Positions 16,850 through 26,800 of a DNA stretch of 64,000 nucleotides are shown piece after piece. Location: the NCBI RefSeq assembly GCF_025685545.1, contig NZ_JAGSYC010000026.1:186001-250000 (forward strand), in the 5' to 3' direction. Each line of letters begins with the position of its first letter. Position 1 is the stretch's first letter. The position numbers and the translations under genes are program-made. The notes below the pieces were generated by a model that was not told the DNA's origin, did no database searches, and saw nothing but the letters and a program-made list of their open reading frames with translations. This DNA is from Granulicella paludicola (GTDB lineage: Bacteria; Acidobacteriota; Terriglobia; Terriglobales; Acidobacteriaceae).

Positions 16850-17524
16850 CTACTTCTTCGAGGTCGTCTTCCGTACCGGAGCAGCCGAAGCCGTCTCCTT
16901 CGTCATCGCCTCCGCCTGGTCGATCGCCTGGTATAGATCCATCGTGTCCTTCACCTGGATCCATGCCTTCGGCGTCACCACGATGATGGTCGGCGTCTCA
17001 TTCAGCCCCAGTTTGTCGCCAAGCGCTTTATCCGCGTCAACCTCTTTCAGCAAGGCCCCCGATGGATCGACAACGAACGGCATCTGCTTGCCAGCCTTCG
17101 CGAAGAACGCCTGCGTGAACTTCATGAGGTCGTCCTTGCTAGCAATCTTGAACTGCGACGCGAAGACCTCGCGGCGGTACTCAGTGCCCAGACCTTCGCT
17201 GACCTTGTCCTGCAGATAGCGCGCGTACACAGCCGCGTCCTTGCTCCAGATGTGGCCGGGGATCAGGAAGTCGTGACGTAGAAGCGGAATCTTGTAGTGA
17301 TCGGACGCCTGATGCACCAGCGGGAACGCGTGCGCGCAGGCCGGGCATTCCAGATCTTCCCACTCAATGATGGCGACCTTCACGCCTGCAGGCGGCTTCA
17401 GCATGGAGGTGTCCTTGAACGGCGACACCGTGCCCCCAACAGCGGTTTGGGCCAGCGCAGCAGCGCCGGACAGCATCAGGCTGGACATCGTGACAGAAAG
17501 AGCTGCAGCAAGAACTCGTGACAT
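16850..17524 (-). CDS. Periplasmic DsbA-family thioredoxin-like protein
   Basis: 224 residues from the ATG at 17524; TTG codons further upstream (17539, 17581) have no better ribosome binding site. Signal peptide 1-26 (AAALA, QTA). The thioredoxin fold has the dithiol CPAC at 60-63 and the cis-proline in NETPTIIV. Family members act as thiol oxidases or as partners of cytochrome or disulfide systems; the WEDLECPACAHAFP stretch recalls the Thioredoxin_4/DsbA group. Located in the periplasm. The Lys-rich tail is unusual but not informative. Confidence 0.85.
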   Translation of the reverse strand: MSRVLAAALSVTMSSLMLSGAAALAQTAVGGTVSPFKDTSMLKPPAGVKVAIIEWEDLECPACAHAFPLVHQASDHYKIPLLRHDFLIPGHIWSKDAAVYARYLQDKVSEGLGTEYRREVFASQFKIASKDDLMKFTQAFFAKAGKQMPFVVDPSGALLKEVDADKALGDKLGLNETPTIIVVTPKAWIQVKDTMDLYQAIDQAEAMTKETASAAPVRKTTSKK

Positions 17525-17681
17525 ACCGTATGGACGCAATGGCTTCCCTTTTGCGAGCAAAGTTGCTCTGGATGTATTCAATCACCTCGCATACCGAATC
17601 CACAAACCCATTCCGCACAACCTTCCTCATGGCCACGCGATGCTATCCTCCCAGCAAGCAGATAAGCGAAGGAAAACCGAA

Positions 17682-19184
17682 ATGCTCTACGCTCTTGCAG
17701 CTCTCCAACTCGTCACTCTTATTGCCCTCATCCTGGTACTCCTGCGCAAGCCAACACAGGCGGCAGAGGCCGTTCAAGACCCTCGCCTCGCACAGTTACT
17801 CGCTGCCGACCTGCCCACGCAGATGACCCGCGTCGATGCCCGCTCCGAGGCGCTCGACGCCCATCTCCGCAGCCAGCTCACCGACCTTCGCGCAGAAACC
17901 ACCGCCTCCAGCACGGCCCTACGCAACGAAAGCGCCGCTCTGCGTAGCGAGATCGTCGGCAGCATCAACACGCTTGGCGAAACCCAGCGCGCCACCCTGC
18001 AGGACTTCCGCAAAGACAACTCAGCATCAGCCGAAACACTGCGCCTCGCCGTCGACGGCCAGTTGGCCGCACTCGCACAGCGACTCACCAGCTTCGCCTC
18101 CGAATCCACGCGCCACGCCACCGACACTCGCGAAGCTTTGCAGAACCGCCTCAACGAACTTGGCACTGCGCAGTCGCAGCACCAGGAAAAACTTCGCGCC
18201 ACCGTCGAGCAGCGCCTCGACACACTCAACCTCACCAACGCCGCCAAGCTCGAAGAGATGCGGCAGACCGTCGATGAGAAGCTGCACGCCACGCTGCAGA
18301 CGCGCCTCACCGAAAGCTTCGGCGCCGTTACCGATCAACTCACCAAGGTCCACACCGGCCTCGGAGAAATGACCAAGCTCTCCGCAGGCGTCGACGACCT
18401 CTCGCGCATCTTCACCAACGTCAAATCGCGCGGCACCATCGGCGAGGTCATGCTGGAGATGCTGCTGAAGCAGATGCTTGCCCCCAACCAGTATCAGAAG
18501 AACGTGAAGCCGCGCCCCGACTCGAACGATATTGTCGAATTTTGCGTGAAGCTACCCACGCCGCAGGGCGAGGCGTTGCTGCCCATCGACTCCAAGTTCC
18601 CACGCGAGGCCGGCGAACGCCTCGAAACCGCCTACGCCTCCGGCACAGCCGCAGAGATCGCCAGTGCAGGCAAGGCCTTTGAGACCGCCATCCGCAACGA
18701 AGGCAAGAAAATCTGCGAAAAATATCTCGCCCCGCCCCACACCACCTCGTTCGCCATCATGTTCTTGCCCACCGAAGGCCTCTACGCCGAGGTCATGCGC
18801 CGCGATGGCCTGCAGTCGGACATTCAGCAGAACTGCCGCGTCACCATCGCTGGCCCCAGCACCTTGTCAGCCATTCTTTCCAGCTTCCAGATGGGCTTCC
18901 ACATGCTCCAGATGCAGGAAAAAGGTGACGAAGTCTGGAAGGTGCTTGCCAGTGCGCGCAAGGAGTTCGGCACCTTTGAGACGCTGATGGACAAGATGAG
19001 TGCCGATGTAGGCAAGGTCCAAGGCACCATCGACAAGCTCGGCGTCCGCACCCGGGCCATCAACCGGACACTGCGCGACGTCAGCCTCGACACCCAGGCA
19101 GACACTCTACCCGCAGGGAAGGCAACAGCCTTCGATGGCCTGCTGCCGATGCTGGCCGCAAGCGAAGACGACACTCTCGAATAA
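17682..19184 (+). CDS. rmuC: DNA recombination protein RmuC homologue
   Basis: 500 residues. ATG at 17682 follows GAAGGA and is directly succeeded by a membrane anchor (LYALAALQLVTLIALILVLL). Residues about 40-240 are a long coiled coil with regular heptads. The RmuC nuclease-like domain occupies about 240-460, with GTIGEVMLEMLLKQML, KPRPDSNDIVEFCVKLP and LPIDSKFPREAGERL. RmuC limits inversions at short inverted repeats and is a presumed nuclease of the PD-(D/E)XK fold. The first 14 codons upstream (ATG at 17640) are a less likely start. Confidence 0.92.
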   Translation: MLYALAALQLVTLIALILVLLRKPTQAAEAVQDPRLAQLLAADLPTQMTRVDARSEALDAHLRSQLTDLRAETTASSTALRNESAALRSEIVGSINTLGETQRATLQDFRKDNSASAETLRLAVDGQLAALAQRLTSFASESTRHATDTREALQNRLNELGTAQSQHQEKLRATVEQRLDTLNLTNAAKLEEMRQTVDEKLHATLQTRLTESFGAVTDQLTKVHTGLGEMTKLSAGVDDLSRIFTNVKSRGTIGEVMLEMLLKQMLAPNQYQKNVKPRPDSNDIVEFCVKLPTPQGEALLPIDSKFPREAGERLETAYASGTAAEIASAGKAFETAIRNEGKKICEKYLAPPHTTSFAIMFLPTEGLYAEVMRRDGLQSDIQQNCRVTIAGPSTLSAILSSFQMGFHMLQMQEKGDEVWKVLASARKEFGTFETLMDKMSADVGKVQGTIDKLGVRTRAINRTLRDVSLDTQADTLPAGKATAFDGLLPMLAASEDDTLE

Positions 19185-19197
19185 CGTCTGAAACGGC

Positions 19198-19425
19198 CTA
19201 AGCCGTTGATTTCTGAGGAACAGACTTGCGGCCCGAACGTCGTGACATCTCAGCGTGACCATCGTCGCGGATATAGCTCTTTTTGCGGCACAGGACGCAC
19301 TCCCATGGAAAGATTCCAAAGGAATGCAGCAACTCCCGCTCCATAAACCCGATCCGGTTCAACCGCCGCAACTCACCCTGCTCACACTTCGGGCAAGAGT
19401 GCTTTCTGATTGCTTGGCCCATCAT
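19198..19425 (-). CDS. Small zinc-ribbon protein
   Basis: 75 residues. Two cysteine pairs, CPKCEQG (11-17) and CVLCRKK near 43-49, form a zinc ribbon; the tail is basic (Arg, Lys, Ser). GGAGG lies upstream of the two ATG codons (19425, 19422). Convergent with rmuC, 13 bases apart. Function unknown; could bind nucleic acid. Confidence 0.6.
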   Translation of the reverse strand: MMGQAIRKHSCPKCEQGELRRLNRIGFMERELLHSFGIFPWECVLCRKKSYIRDDGHAEMSRRSGRKSVPQKSTA

Positions 19426-19537
19426 CCTTTTGAGTCCTCCGCCTGATGATGGTCACAGTCTAGTCTGCGTTCCATCCCCTTAAAGGTGTATCGGCCCAAA
19501 ATCTTCATTCCGTGTTCTTTTCTGGAACAGGGCTTGC

Positions 19538-19566
19538 TTTACTTCGCTCCCATGCGCCGGTATGCT
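19538..19566 (+). promoter_or_regulatory. Candidate promoter of acpP-fabF
   Basis: TTTACT (19538-19543) and TATGCT (19561-19566) are separated by exactly 17 bases and lie about 110 bases upstream of the acpP start, in a 248-base intergenic region. Each hexamer matches the sigma-70 consensus at four of six positions. Confidence 0.45.
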
Positions 19567-19673
19567 TTCTCACTGGGGCGGTCAACTGGAGGCGGCGCCG
19601 TAAGCGGCTCCTTCTCCCCTCCCCATCAGTTCGTAGTTCACCCGTCCTTCCGGACACTCTAGGAGATCGTGCA

Positions 19674-19913
19674 ATGGCAGCAGTAGACGAAAAAGTGAAG
19701 CAGATTATTGTCGAGCAGCTTCAGGTGGATGAAGCCGAAGTGACCCCCGGCGCCAGCTTCCAGGAAGACCTGGGTGCGGACTCGCTCGACGTCGTTGAGC
19801 TGGTCATGCAGTTCGAAGAAGCCTTCGACATCCAGATCCCCGACGAAGACGCCGAGAAGATCAAGACCGTCAAGGATGCCGTCGATTACATCGAGGCTCA
19901 CCAGAAGAAGTAA
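19674..19913 (+). CDS. acpP: Acyl carrier protein
   Basis: 79 residues. AGGAG precedes the ATG at 19674. Ser37 in [10 protein letters not shown] is the phosphopantetheine attachment site. Acidic helix-rich protein of standard length ([17 protein letters not shown]). Carries acyl intermediates in type II fatty acid synthesis. Followed 146 bases later by fabF on the same strand, the common acpP-fabF order. Confidence 0.97.
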   Translation: MAAVDEKVKQIIVEQLQVDEAEVTPGASFQEDLGADSLDVVELVMQFEEAFDIQIPDEDAEKIKTVKDAVDYIEAHQKK

Positions 19914-20059
19914 CCACCGCTGGATATTGTCTTCAAACCAAGCTTGATCGAGTTTGCCTGTCGTGAAGAACGATCCGGGTTCGACCGGGTTTCACCGACA
20001 CAGCAGCTTGATCAGGCTTCGTTGAAGACGGTCCCGCATAACCATGGGGAACGAAAAAA

Positions 20060-21316
20060 ATGCAGCAGCAGCACCGCGTCGTAGTAACCGGCATGGGCCT
20101 CCTTTGTGGGGTCGGCAACACCGCCAGCCAGGTGTGGGACAGCCTGATGGCGGGTACCAGTGGCATGGCCGAGATCACAGCTTACGATCTCGAAGGCCAC
20201 TCCGTCCGCTTTGCCGCTGAGGTCAAGAACTTTGACCCGCACGTGTTCGTCGAGAAGAAGGAAGCCCGCAAGATGGGCCGCTTCATCCACTTCGCCATGG
20301 CTGCTTCGCAGGAAGCGATGCAGCACTCCGGCCTGCAGGTCACCCCCGAGAACGCCGAAAACATCGGCGTCCACATCGGCTCCGGCATCGGCGGCTTCGA
20401 CGTCATCGAACGCGAGCACACCGCGCTGATGAACGGCGGACCTCGCCGCATCTCCCCCTTCTTCATCCCCGCTGCGATCATCAACCTCGCCGCAGGCCAT
20501 GTCTCCATCAAGTACGGAGCCAAAGGCCCCAATGAGGCCACCGCGACCGCCTGCACCAGCTCCGCCCACGCCATCGGCGATGCCTTTCGCACGATCCAGC
20601 GTGGCGACGCGATCGCGATGATTGCAGGCGGCGCTGAAGGTGCCATCACCCCTCTGTCGGTCGGCGGATTCGCCTCCATGAAGGCGCTCTCGACCCGCAA
20701 CGACGACCCCACCCACGCCTGCCGCCCCTTCGATAAGGACCGCGACGGCTTTGTGGTCGGCGAAGGCGCAGGCATCCTCATCCTTGAAGAGCTCGAGTTC
20801 GCCCAGGCACGCGGCGCCAACATCCTGGCTGAAATCATAGGCTATGGCATGTCCGGCGATGCCTACCACATGACCGGCATGGCTCCCGAAGGCGACGGCT
20901 GCCGTCGCGCCATGAACGCAGCGATCAAGGTCGCCGGCATCTCGCCCGACAAGATCGACTACGTCAACGCCCACGCCACCTCCACGCCTCTCGGCGACGC
21001 CCTCGAGTCGCAGGCCATCGAAAACGTCTTCGGCGAGCGAGCCAAGAACCACACACTCCTCGTCAGCAGCACCAAGTCCATGACCGGCCATCTTCTCGGC
21101 GGCGCGGGCGGACTCGAAGCAGGCATCACTATCCTCGCCATGCAGCACCAGATCGCGCCTCCCACCATGAACCTGGAGAACGTCGATCCCGCCTGCCGAC
21201 TCAACTACGTCGCCAACAAGCCCCAGCCCGCCAAAATCGACTACGCGCTCAGCAACTCCTTCGGATTCGGCGGCACCAACGGCTCCCTCGTCTTCAAACG
21301 CTGGGGCGCAGAGTAG
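20060..21316 (+). CDS. fabF: 3-oxoacyl-[acyl-carrier-protein] synthase II
   Basis: 418 residues, full length. The thiolase-fold Cys-His-His triad is Cys165 in TACTSSAHA, His305 in NAHATSTPLGD and His344 in MTGHLLGGAGG, with Lys339 nearby in SSTKS. Condenses malonyl-ACP with acyl-ACP in fatty acid elongation. GGGGAACGAAAAAA upstream contains the ribosome binding site. Ends before a repeat region and a strong terminator. Confidence 0.97.
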   Translation: MQQQHRVVVTGMGLLCGVGNTASQVWDSLMAGTSGMAEITAYDLEGHSVRFAAEVKNFDPHVFVEKKEARKMGRFIHFAMAASQEAMQHSGLQVTPENAENIGVHIGSGIGGFDVIEREHTALMNGGPRRISPFFIPAAIINLAAGHVSIKYGAKGPNEATATACTSSAHAIGDAFRTIQRGDAIAMIAGGAEGAITPLSVGGFASMKALSTRNDDPTHACRPFDKDRDGFVVGEGAGILILEELEFAQARGANILAEIIGYGMSGDAYHMTGMAPEGDGCRRAMNAAIKVAGISPDKIDYVNAHATSTPLGDALESQAIENVFGERAKNHTLLVSSTKSMTGHLLGGAGGLEAGITILAMQHQIAPPTMNLENVDPACRLNYVANKPQPAKIDYALSNSFGFGGTNGSLVFKRWGAE

Positions 21317-21350
21317 CTCTTTCGCTTCTTAGCATCGCTGTTCCTATTTT

Positions 21351-21420
21351 TGTCATTACCGCAGGAAACCTGCCGATTTTGTTTGTCATTCCCGCAGGGA
21401 ATCTGCTTTTCCCGAATCAC
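21351..21420. repeat. Dimeric dispersed repeat, TGTCATT unit
   Basis: Two related units start at 21351 (TGTCATTACCGCAGGAAACC) and at 21384 (TGTCATTCCCGCAGGGAATC), 33 bases apart. Each contains a small palindromic core around CCCGCAGGG. The same unit, again as a dimer, occurs at 27637-27690 inside the amine oxidase gene. In reverse orientation it reads GCAGATTCCCTGCGGGAATG, a form I associate with dispersed repeats of acidobacterial genomes. Confidence 0.7.
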
Positions 21421-21433
21421 TACAGCTCCCCCC

Positions 21434-21464
21434 AAAGCCCCGTTCCCCACGAGCGGGGCTTTTT
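21434..21464 (+). terminator. fabF terminator
   Basis: AAAGCCCCG (21434-21442) pairs with CGGGGCTTT (21454-21462) around an 11-base loop and is followed by TT. A-rich 5' arm and T-rich 3' arm make it able to work on both strands. Confidence 0.9.
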
Positions 21465-21478
21465 CACTGAAATGAAGC

Positions 21479-21521
21479 CTAATCCCTATTCCCTACTCCC
21501 TACTCCCTCCCCTATCCAGCA
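21479..21521 (+). repeat. Low-complexity CCCTA-type tract
   Basis: Tandem variants of TCCCTACTCCC/TCCCTATTCCC (taatcccta, ttccctac, tccctac, tccctccc) lie between the terminator and the hydrolase gene. A similar short tract (cctaatccctgtttcctaca) occurs at 57240-57262. Probably replication-slippage sequence. Confidence 0.45.
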
Positions 21522-21550
21522 TCCAACTCATCACAAGGAGAACGCACACA

Positions 21551-22381
21551 ATGGCATTTCTGAAGGTAGGAAAAGAAAACTCCACCGACATCGAGCTGTA
21601 CTACGAGGACCACGGCTCCGGTAAGCCCGTCGTCCTCATCCATGGCTGGCCGCTCAGCAGCGCCTCGTGGGAGCGCCAGACGGCGGCTCTGGTCGCCGCC
21701 GGCTACCGTGTCATCAGCTACGACCGCCGCGGCTTCGGCAAGTCCTCACAGCCCACCGAAGGCTATGACTACGACACGCTCGCCAAGGACACCTGGCATC
21801 TGCTCGAAGCCCTCGACCTCAAGGACGCCACGCTCGTCGGCTTCAGCATGGGCGGCGGCGAGGTCGCCCGCTACCTCGGCACGTACAACGAAGGCCGCGT
21901 CACCAAGGCTGTCTTCATGTCGTCAATCGTCCCCGCACTTCGCAAGTCCGGCGACAATCCCGAGGGCGTCGACCCCAGCGTCTTCGAAGGCATCAAGCAG
22001 GGCATTGAAAAGGACCGCTTCGACTTCCTGCACAGCTTTGCGAAAAACTTCTACAACAAGCAGCTTGTCGGCGGTGCGGACATCTCGGATGCAGCCATCC
22101 ACACCTTCATTCAGGTGGCCACCACTTCCAGCTACTACGGCATGCTCAACTGCGTCGATGCGTGGCTAGAGGACTTCCGCGAGGACATCAAGCAGATCAA
22201 GATCCCCACACTTGTCATCCACGGCGACTCCGACCAGGTGCTCCCCATCGACGCCACCGGTCGTCGCACCGCAGACCTCATCCCACACGCAGGCTTCCAC
22301 GTTGTCACCGGCGGCCCCCACGGCCTCAACTGGACGCATGCCACCGAGGTCAACACCGCACTGCTCGAATTCCTCAAGTAA
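21551..22381 (+). CDS. Alpha/beta hydrolase, non-heme chloroperoxidase-like
   Basis: 276 residues, AAGGAGAA upstream of the ATG. Catalytic triad positions: Ser99 in GFSMGGGEVARY, Asp228 in HGDSDQVLP and His257 in GGPHGLNWTH. The oxyanion region HGWPLSSASWE is the signature of the cofactor-free haloperoxidase/arylesterase group. These are in practice esterases with promiscuous perhydrolase activity. Cytoplasmic, no signal peptide. Natural substrate unknown. Confidence 0.9.
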   Translation: MAFLKVGKENSTDIELYYEDHGSGKPVVLIHGWPLSSASWERQTAALVAAGYRVISYDRRGFGKSSQPTEGYDYDTLAKDTWHLLEALDLKDATLVGFSMGGGEVARYLGTYNEGRVTKAVFMSSIVPALRKSGDNPEGVDPSVFEGIKQGIEKDRFDFLHSFAKNFYNKQLVGGADISDAAIHTFIQVATTSSYYGMLNCVDAWLEDFREDIKQIKIPTLVIHGDSDQVLPIDATGRRTADLIPHAGFHVVTGGPHGLNWTHATEVNTALLEFLK

Positions 22382-22393
22382 TCCACTTCCCGC

Positions 22394-22435
22394 AAACACG
22401 AAGGGCATCCGAATCATCGGATGCCCTTCGTGTTT
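22394..22435. terminator. Bidirectional terminator, 19-bp perfect stem
   Basis: 22394-22412 pairs perfectly with 22417-22435 around an ATCA loop. The stem begins with AAACACG and ends with CGTGTTT, so both strands have a short T tail. It separates the convergent hydrolase and YIP1 genes. Confidence 0.92.
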
Positions 22436-22450
22436 CTGAAAACCATTTGC

Positions 22451-23191
22451 CTACCCGAAGATCGCCTTCACTCCGGTACCGACGATCACCACCACCAGCC
22501 ACCAGCCCACCACCACGATGAAACCTTGACTGCGTTTCGCTCGCGCGACGATCGCCAGGCCGATCGACATCAGCACCACCACCCAGATGGTGAACACATC
22601 AAGCGAGGTTAGGAACGTCTTCAGTGCACCCGGCGTGCTGATGAAGAAGCCCGGGTTGGTTCCCAGCATATTCTCAACTGTAAAGTTTTCAGGCGCAGCG
22701 CCAGCCAGCACCAGTATGCCCGCCACAATCGCCTTGATCGACGCCGGCAGAAACGCATAGTTCGCCATGCTGAAAACGGCCTTGAACTCTGATTTCGCGC
22801 CGAAGCCGAAGTTGATCGTCGCGAAGAGAATTACAGAGACAATCAGCAAAGCTAAAAGATTGATCACCGGCGCAGCATAGAACGAGTATTGAAAGCTGCC
22901 CTGCATGATCTTGTGGTTCAACGCCACCTGCTGCGGCGTCATCGCCGTCAGCTTGGTCTGCAGCGCCGGACTCGCCTGAATCGCGTTGTCCACGATCTGT
23001 GACCAGCCTATTTTTGTCTGAATGCCCCACGCCAGCAGGTACGACACTACCGTACCCAGCACGAACGGTAACCACCACGTCGCATTGCGCAGAATATCGG
23101 TAAACGTCTTCGTTGGCGCGACAAACGTATCGATCACGCGCTCCATCTGCGACAAGCCCGGGCCTTCTACCAGCACCACTTCTTCTGCCAT
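22451..23191 (-). CDS. YIP1-family integral membrane protein
   Basis: 246 residues from the ATG at 23191 (GAGGTG upstream). Five hydrophobic segments: about 38-56, 106-127, 145-165, 195-213 and 222-242. The layout and RVIDTFVAPTKTFTDI amphipathic N terminus fit the Yip1 domain family. Function in bacteria unknown. It follows the ForC and ForE genes on the same strand after 123 bases and may belong to that operon. Confidence 0.75.
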   Translation of the reverse strand: MAEEVVLVEGPGLSQMERVIDTFVAPTKTFTDILRNATWWLPFVLGTVVSYLLAWGIQTKIGWSQIVDNAIQASPALQTKLTAMTPQQVALNHKIMQGSFQYSFYAAPVINLLALLIVSVILFATINFGFGAKSEFKAVFSMANYAFLPASIKAIVAGILVLAGAAPENFTVENMLGTNPGFFISTPGALKTFLTSLDVFTIWVVVLMSIGLAIVARAKRSQGFIVVVGWWLVVVIVGTGVKAIFG

Positions 23192-23314
23192 ACAACACCT
23201 CATCAACATCTTTGGGAGATGTCGGAAGTGTACCGCGTGGCCTTCCCGTCTGCGCAGATTTTTCGTGCCGCAGCCTGCCCCAAAAGGGTCAAGCCGACCT
23301 CACTCACCTATCGC

Positions 23315-23782
23315 CTATTTCTCGCTGCTCTCCGTCGCCTTGCCCAGCGCCTCCAGCACCCGCGTCATGTACGACAGCCCTCGCCGCGCATCCCTGGACG
23401 TGCTTCGCCGGAACAAACGCCACAAACTGGGCGGCTCTTTCTCCTCGGCATGCTCTCGATTCACACCCTCCAGCGCCTGCGCCAGCCTCTGCAGCATCGC
23501 CGGATCGACCGAAGCCAACAGCCGCGCTCCCGCCATGCCATTGCGAATCCCGGCCACCACCTCAGGCGTATTTGCAGCTTCGGCCAGCTTGCCTGTGATC
23601 ACGTCCTTGCCGCCGATCAACCCCTTGGCGAGATCCAGCATGCCCTTGTCATGCGCCGTCTGCAACACCTCCCACGCCATCAACAGCGCCTCCGCATGGG
23701 CCGCCGGAGCCGCCTCCACGCGCGCCATCAACTCCTTCTGCGGATCATGCTTCTGCGGAACAAAACTTATCGGATGAGCCAT
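23315..23782 (-). CDS. forE: DUF1641 protein, ForE-like formate dehydrogenase partner
   Basis: 155 residues, helical, no membrane segment. The central block (LLMAWEVLQTAHDKGMLDL, GLIGGKDVITGKLAE, NTPEVVAGIRNGMAGARLL) is the DUF1641 domain found next to YjgC-type dehydrogenases in Bacillus and Staphylococcus. In B. subtilis this partner (ForE, YjgD) is required for menaquinone use by ForC. Here it lies 47 bases downstream of the catalytic gene, an operon arrangement. The C-terminal 40 residues are charged and specific to this protein. Confidence 0.85.
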   Translation of the reverse strand: MAHPISFVPQKHDPQKELMARVEAAPAAHAEALLMAWEVLQTAHDKGMLDLAKGLIGGKDVITGKLAEAANTPEVVAGIRNGMAGARLLASVDPAMLQRLAQALEGVNREHAEEKEPPSLWRLFRRSTSRDARRGLSYMTRVLEALGKATESSEK

Positions 23783-23829
23783 CTCGTCTTTGCCTTTCTG
23801 ATTCTTCTCACTAATTTCTTCTCACTGCT

Positions 23830-26800
23830 CTATACCGGCTTCATCGTCTCGATCTGCACCAGCTTGTCCTTCGCCATCGTGCCCGGCACATGGTAGTCCG
23901 CCCTAGACCGCTTGCGATCCACCTCGACGCCGGTCGTCGGCGTCCGCGTGCCATTGCGGAAGTTTCTGCGTAGCAGCGGATTTTTGCCGCGCTCCTCCAG
24001 CACCGTCAGCTTCACGCTCAGTTCCTTGTAGGCAGGAGTATGCGTAGTGCGGTCAACATGCGAACTCGTCAGTTTGTTCACGGGGTCATCCACCGAGATC
24101 ATGCCCATATACATCTGCTTGCCGCGCACGCGGTCGGTAATTACCGTCTGCACTCGCACCCTGCCGTACGGACTCTCCAGCCGTACCCAGCTTCCGTTGT
24201 GGATGCCGCGCTCCTCGGCCAGCTCGGGCGACACCTCTACAAAATTATTCGGAGTCATCTCCAGCACGCCCGGAACCCGCAGCGTCATATTGCCCTGTTC
24301 GAAGTGCTCCAGCAGGCGGCCGTTGTTCAAGTGCAGATCGTAAATCTCGTTCGCCTCTTCGCTTGGCGGAACATACTGCAGCGGCCAGAACGTCGCCTTG
24401 CCGTCGGGCAGCGCGAACTTCTCCGTATACAGCAGCGGCGAATCCGTCCCATCCTCCTTCACCGGCCACTGCAGCGTCCTGTAGCCTTCCAGCCGCTCAT
24501 AGCTCACGCCGGCAAAGCTCGGAGTCAGCTTCGCAGCCTCGTCCATCACCTCGCTCGGATGCTTGTACTCCCATCCGCCAGAGCCACCGAGCTTCTGCGC
24601 GATCAGCTGAATGATCTCCCAGTCCGGCTTCGAGTCGCCCAGCGGCTCCCACACCTTATACAACCGCTGAATCCGGCGCTCCGTGTTCACGAACGTGCCA
24701 TCTTTCTCCAGCGACGGCGACGCGGGCAGCACCAGGTCCGCATACTTGCATGTCTCCGAGAAGAAGATGTCCTGCACCACCATAAAGTCGAGCATCCCGA
24801 ACGCCTCGGCGACCTCATTCGCGTTCGCATCCGACGTGATCGTGTCCTCGCCCTTGATGTACATCGACTTCAATTTGCCCTCCAGCGCCGCCGAGATCAT
24901 CTGCCGGTTGTCCAGCCCCGTGGTCGTCGGCAGCGTCACGCCCCAAGCCGCTTCGAACTTGCCGCGAATCGCCGAGTCGTCCACCTTCTGATAGCCGGAG
25001 AAGATATCCGGCATCGAGCCAAAATCGCTCGCTCCCTGCACATTGTTATGCCCGCGCAGTGGATACGCACCTGCCCCGTGCCGACCGAAGTTCCCCGTCG
25101 TCAGCAGCAAATTGCAGATCGCCGTCGACGTGTCCGAACCGCCACAGTGCTGCGTCACACCCATCGCCCAGCAGATGCACACGCCGTCCGCCTGCAGAAT
25201 CTCCTTAGCGACCTCCTTCAGCGTGGCCACAGGAATCCCCGTCACCGCCTCGGCATGCTCCAGCGTGTACCCCTCAAGCGACGCCTGGAACTCCGGCCAC
25301 TTGTTCACCCACTTATCGATGAACGCCTGGTCCTGCCTTCCCGTGTCGATGATGTACTTCGTCACCGCCTGCAGCCAGACCTCATCCGTCGAAGGGTTCG
25401 GCCGAATGAAGTGGTCCGCCCGTTCCGCCATTTCATGCTTGCGGATGTCGCTTACGATCAGCCGCTGTCCGCGCCACTTGTGGCTGCGCTTGATCCGCGT
25501 CGCCAGCACCGGATGGCTCTCCGACGTATTCGATCCGATGATGATGACCAGCCCCGCCGTCTCAATATCCGAGATCGAACCGGAATCACCGCCGATCCCC
25601 ACCGTGCGCGACAGCCCCTTGCTCGCCGGCGTCTGGCAGTAGCGGCTGCAGTTGTCCACGTTATTCGTGCCGACTACCGCGCGTGCCAGCTTCATCATCA
25701 GGAAGCTCTCTTCGTTCGTACATTTGCTCGACGCGATAAACGCCAGCGCATCCGGCCCATGCTCGTTCTTGATCTTCGTAAAGTTATCCGCGACCAGCGC
25801 AATCGCCTCGTCCCACTCGATCTCGACGAACGTCTCTTCCATCGCTCCATGCACGCCTTGTCGCTTTACTCGCTTCAACGGCTTCGTCAGCCTGTCTGGC
25901 GAGTTCGCAAAGTCCCACCCGAACTTGCCCTTCACGCACGTCGAAATGCCGTTCACCGCACCCTCGCTCGGCTCGATCTTCAAAATCTCCCGCTCATGCG
26001 TCCAGATGTCGAAGCTGCACCCCACACCGCAGTACGTGCACACCGTCTTCGTCTTCTTGATCCGGTCATGCCGCATCTCCGCCTCGACCTCGCTCAGCGC
26101 AAGAATCGGCGGATACCCCGTCGACGGCTCGATGTTCTTTACCAGGTCGATCATCATATCCAGCACGCCCTCAGGAGTGTTCGTCAGATACCCCGCCTTG
26201 CCCAGCATGCCCTTCTCCATCAGCGCATTGCACGGACACACCGTCACGCAATGCCCGCAACTCACGCAGCTCGACCCGTCGATCGTCTCCCCACCATCCC
26301 ACAACACCCGCGGAATTTCGCGGTCCCATGCAATCGTCAGCGTCTCGTTCACCTGCACGTTCTGGCACGCCTCCACACATCGTCCACACAAAATGCACTG
26401 GTTCGGGTCGTACCGATAGAAGGGATTGGACATGTCCTTCTCATAACCCTTCTTCCGAAATGGCCGCGCGTTATGCTTCACCGCCAGCTCTGCCGTCGTA
26501 TTGTGTACCGTGCAGTTGCCGTTATTGTTGTCGCAGACCGTGCAATACAGCTCGTGATTCTCCAGCAGCCGGTCGAACGCCTCGCGCTGCGCCACATCCA
26601 CCGTATCGCTGGACTCCTGCGTCAGCACCCGCTCGCCTCCCGCCACCCGCGCCTCGCAGCTCCGCACCAGCTTGCCATCAACCTCCACCATGCACGTGTC
26701 GCATGACCCGATCGGCCCCATCGCTGGCAGATAACACACCTGCGGCACCTTCTCCGCCCCGCGAAACTCCGCCGCCCGATTCAGCGCAGCAATCAGCGGT

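Noticed and set aside
23192-23314. Search for a terminator between forE and the YIP1 gene
   Set aside because: No convincing stem with T run was found, so no terminator is annotated; operon continuity remains open.
24040-26706. Very long open frame (888 codons) on the plus strand opposite forC
   Set aside because: Arg/His/Leu-rich shadow of a G+C-rich gene; no motif, and forC on the other strand is certain.
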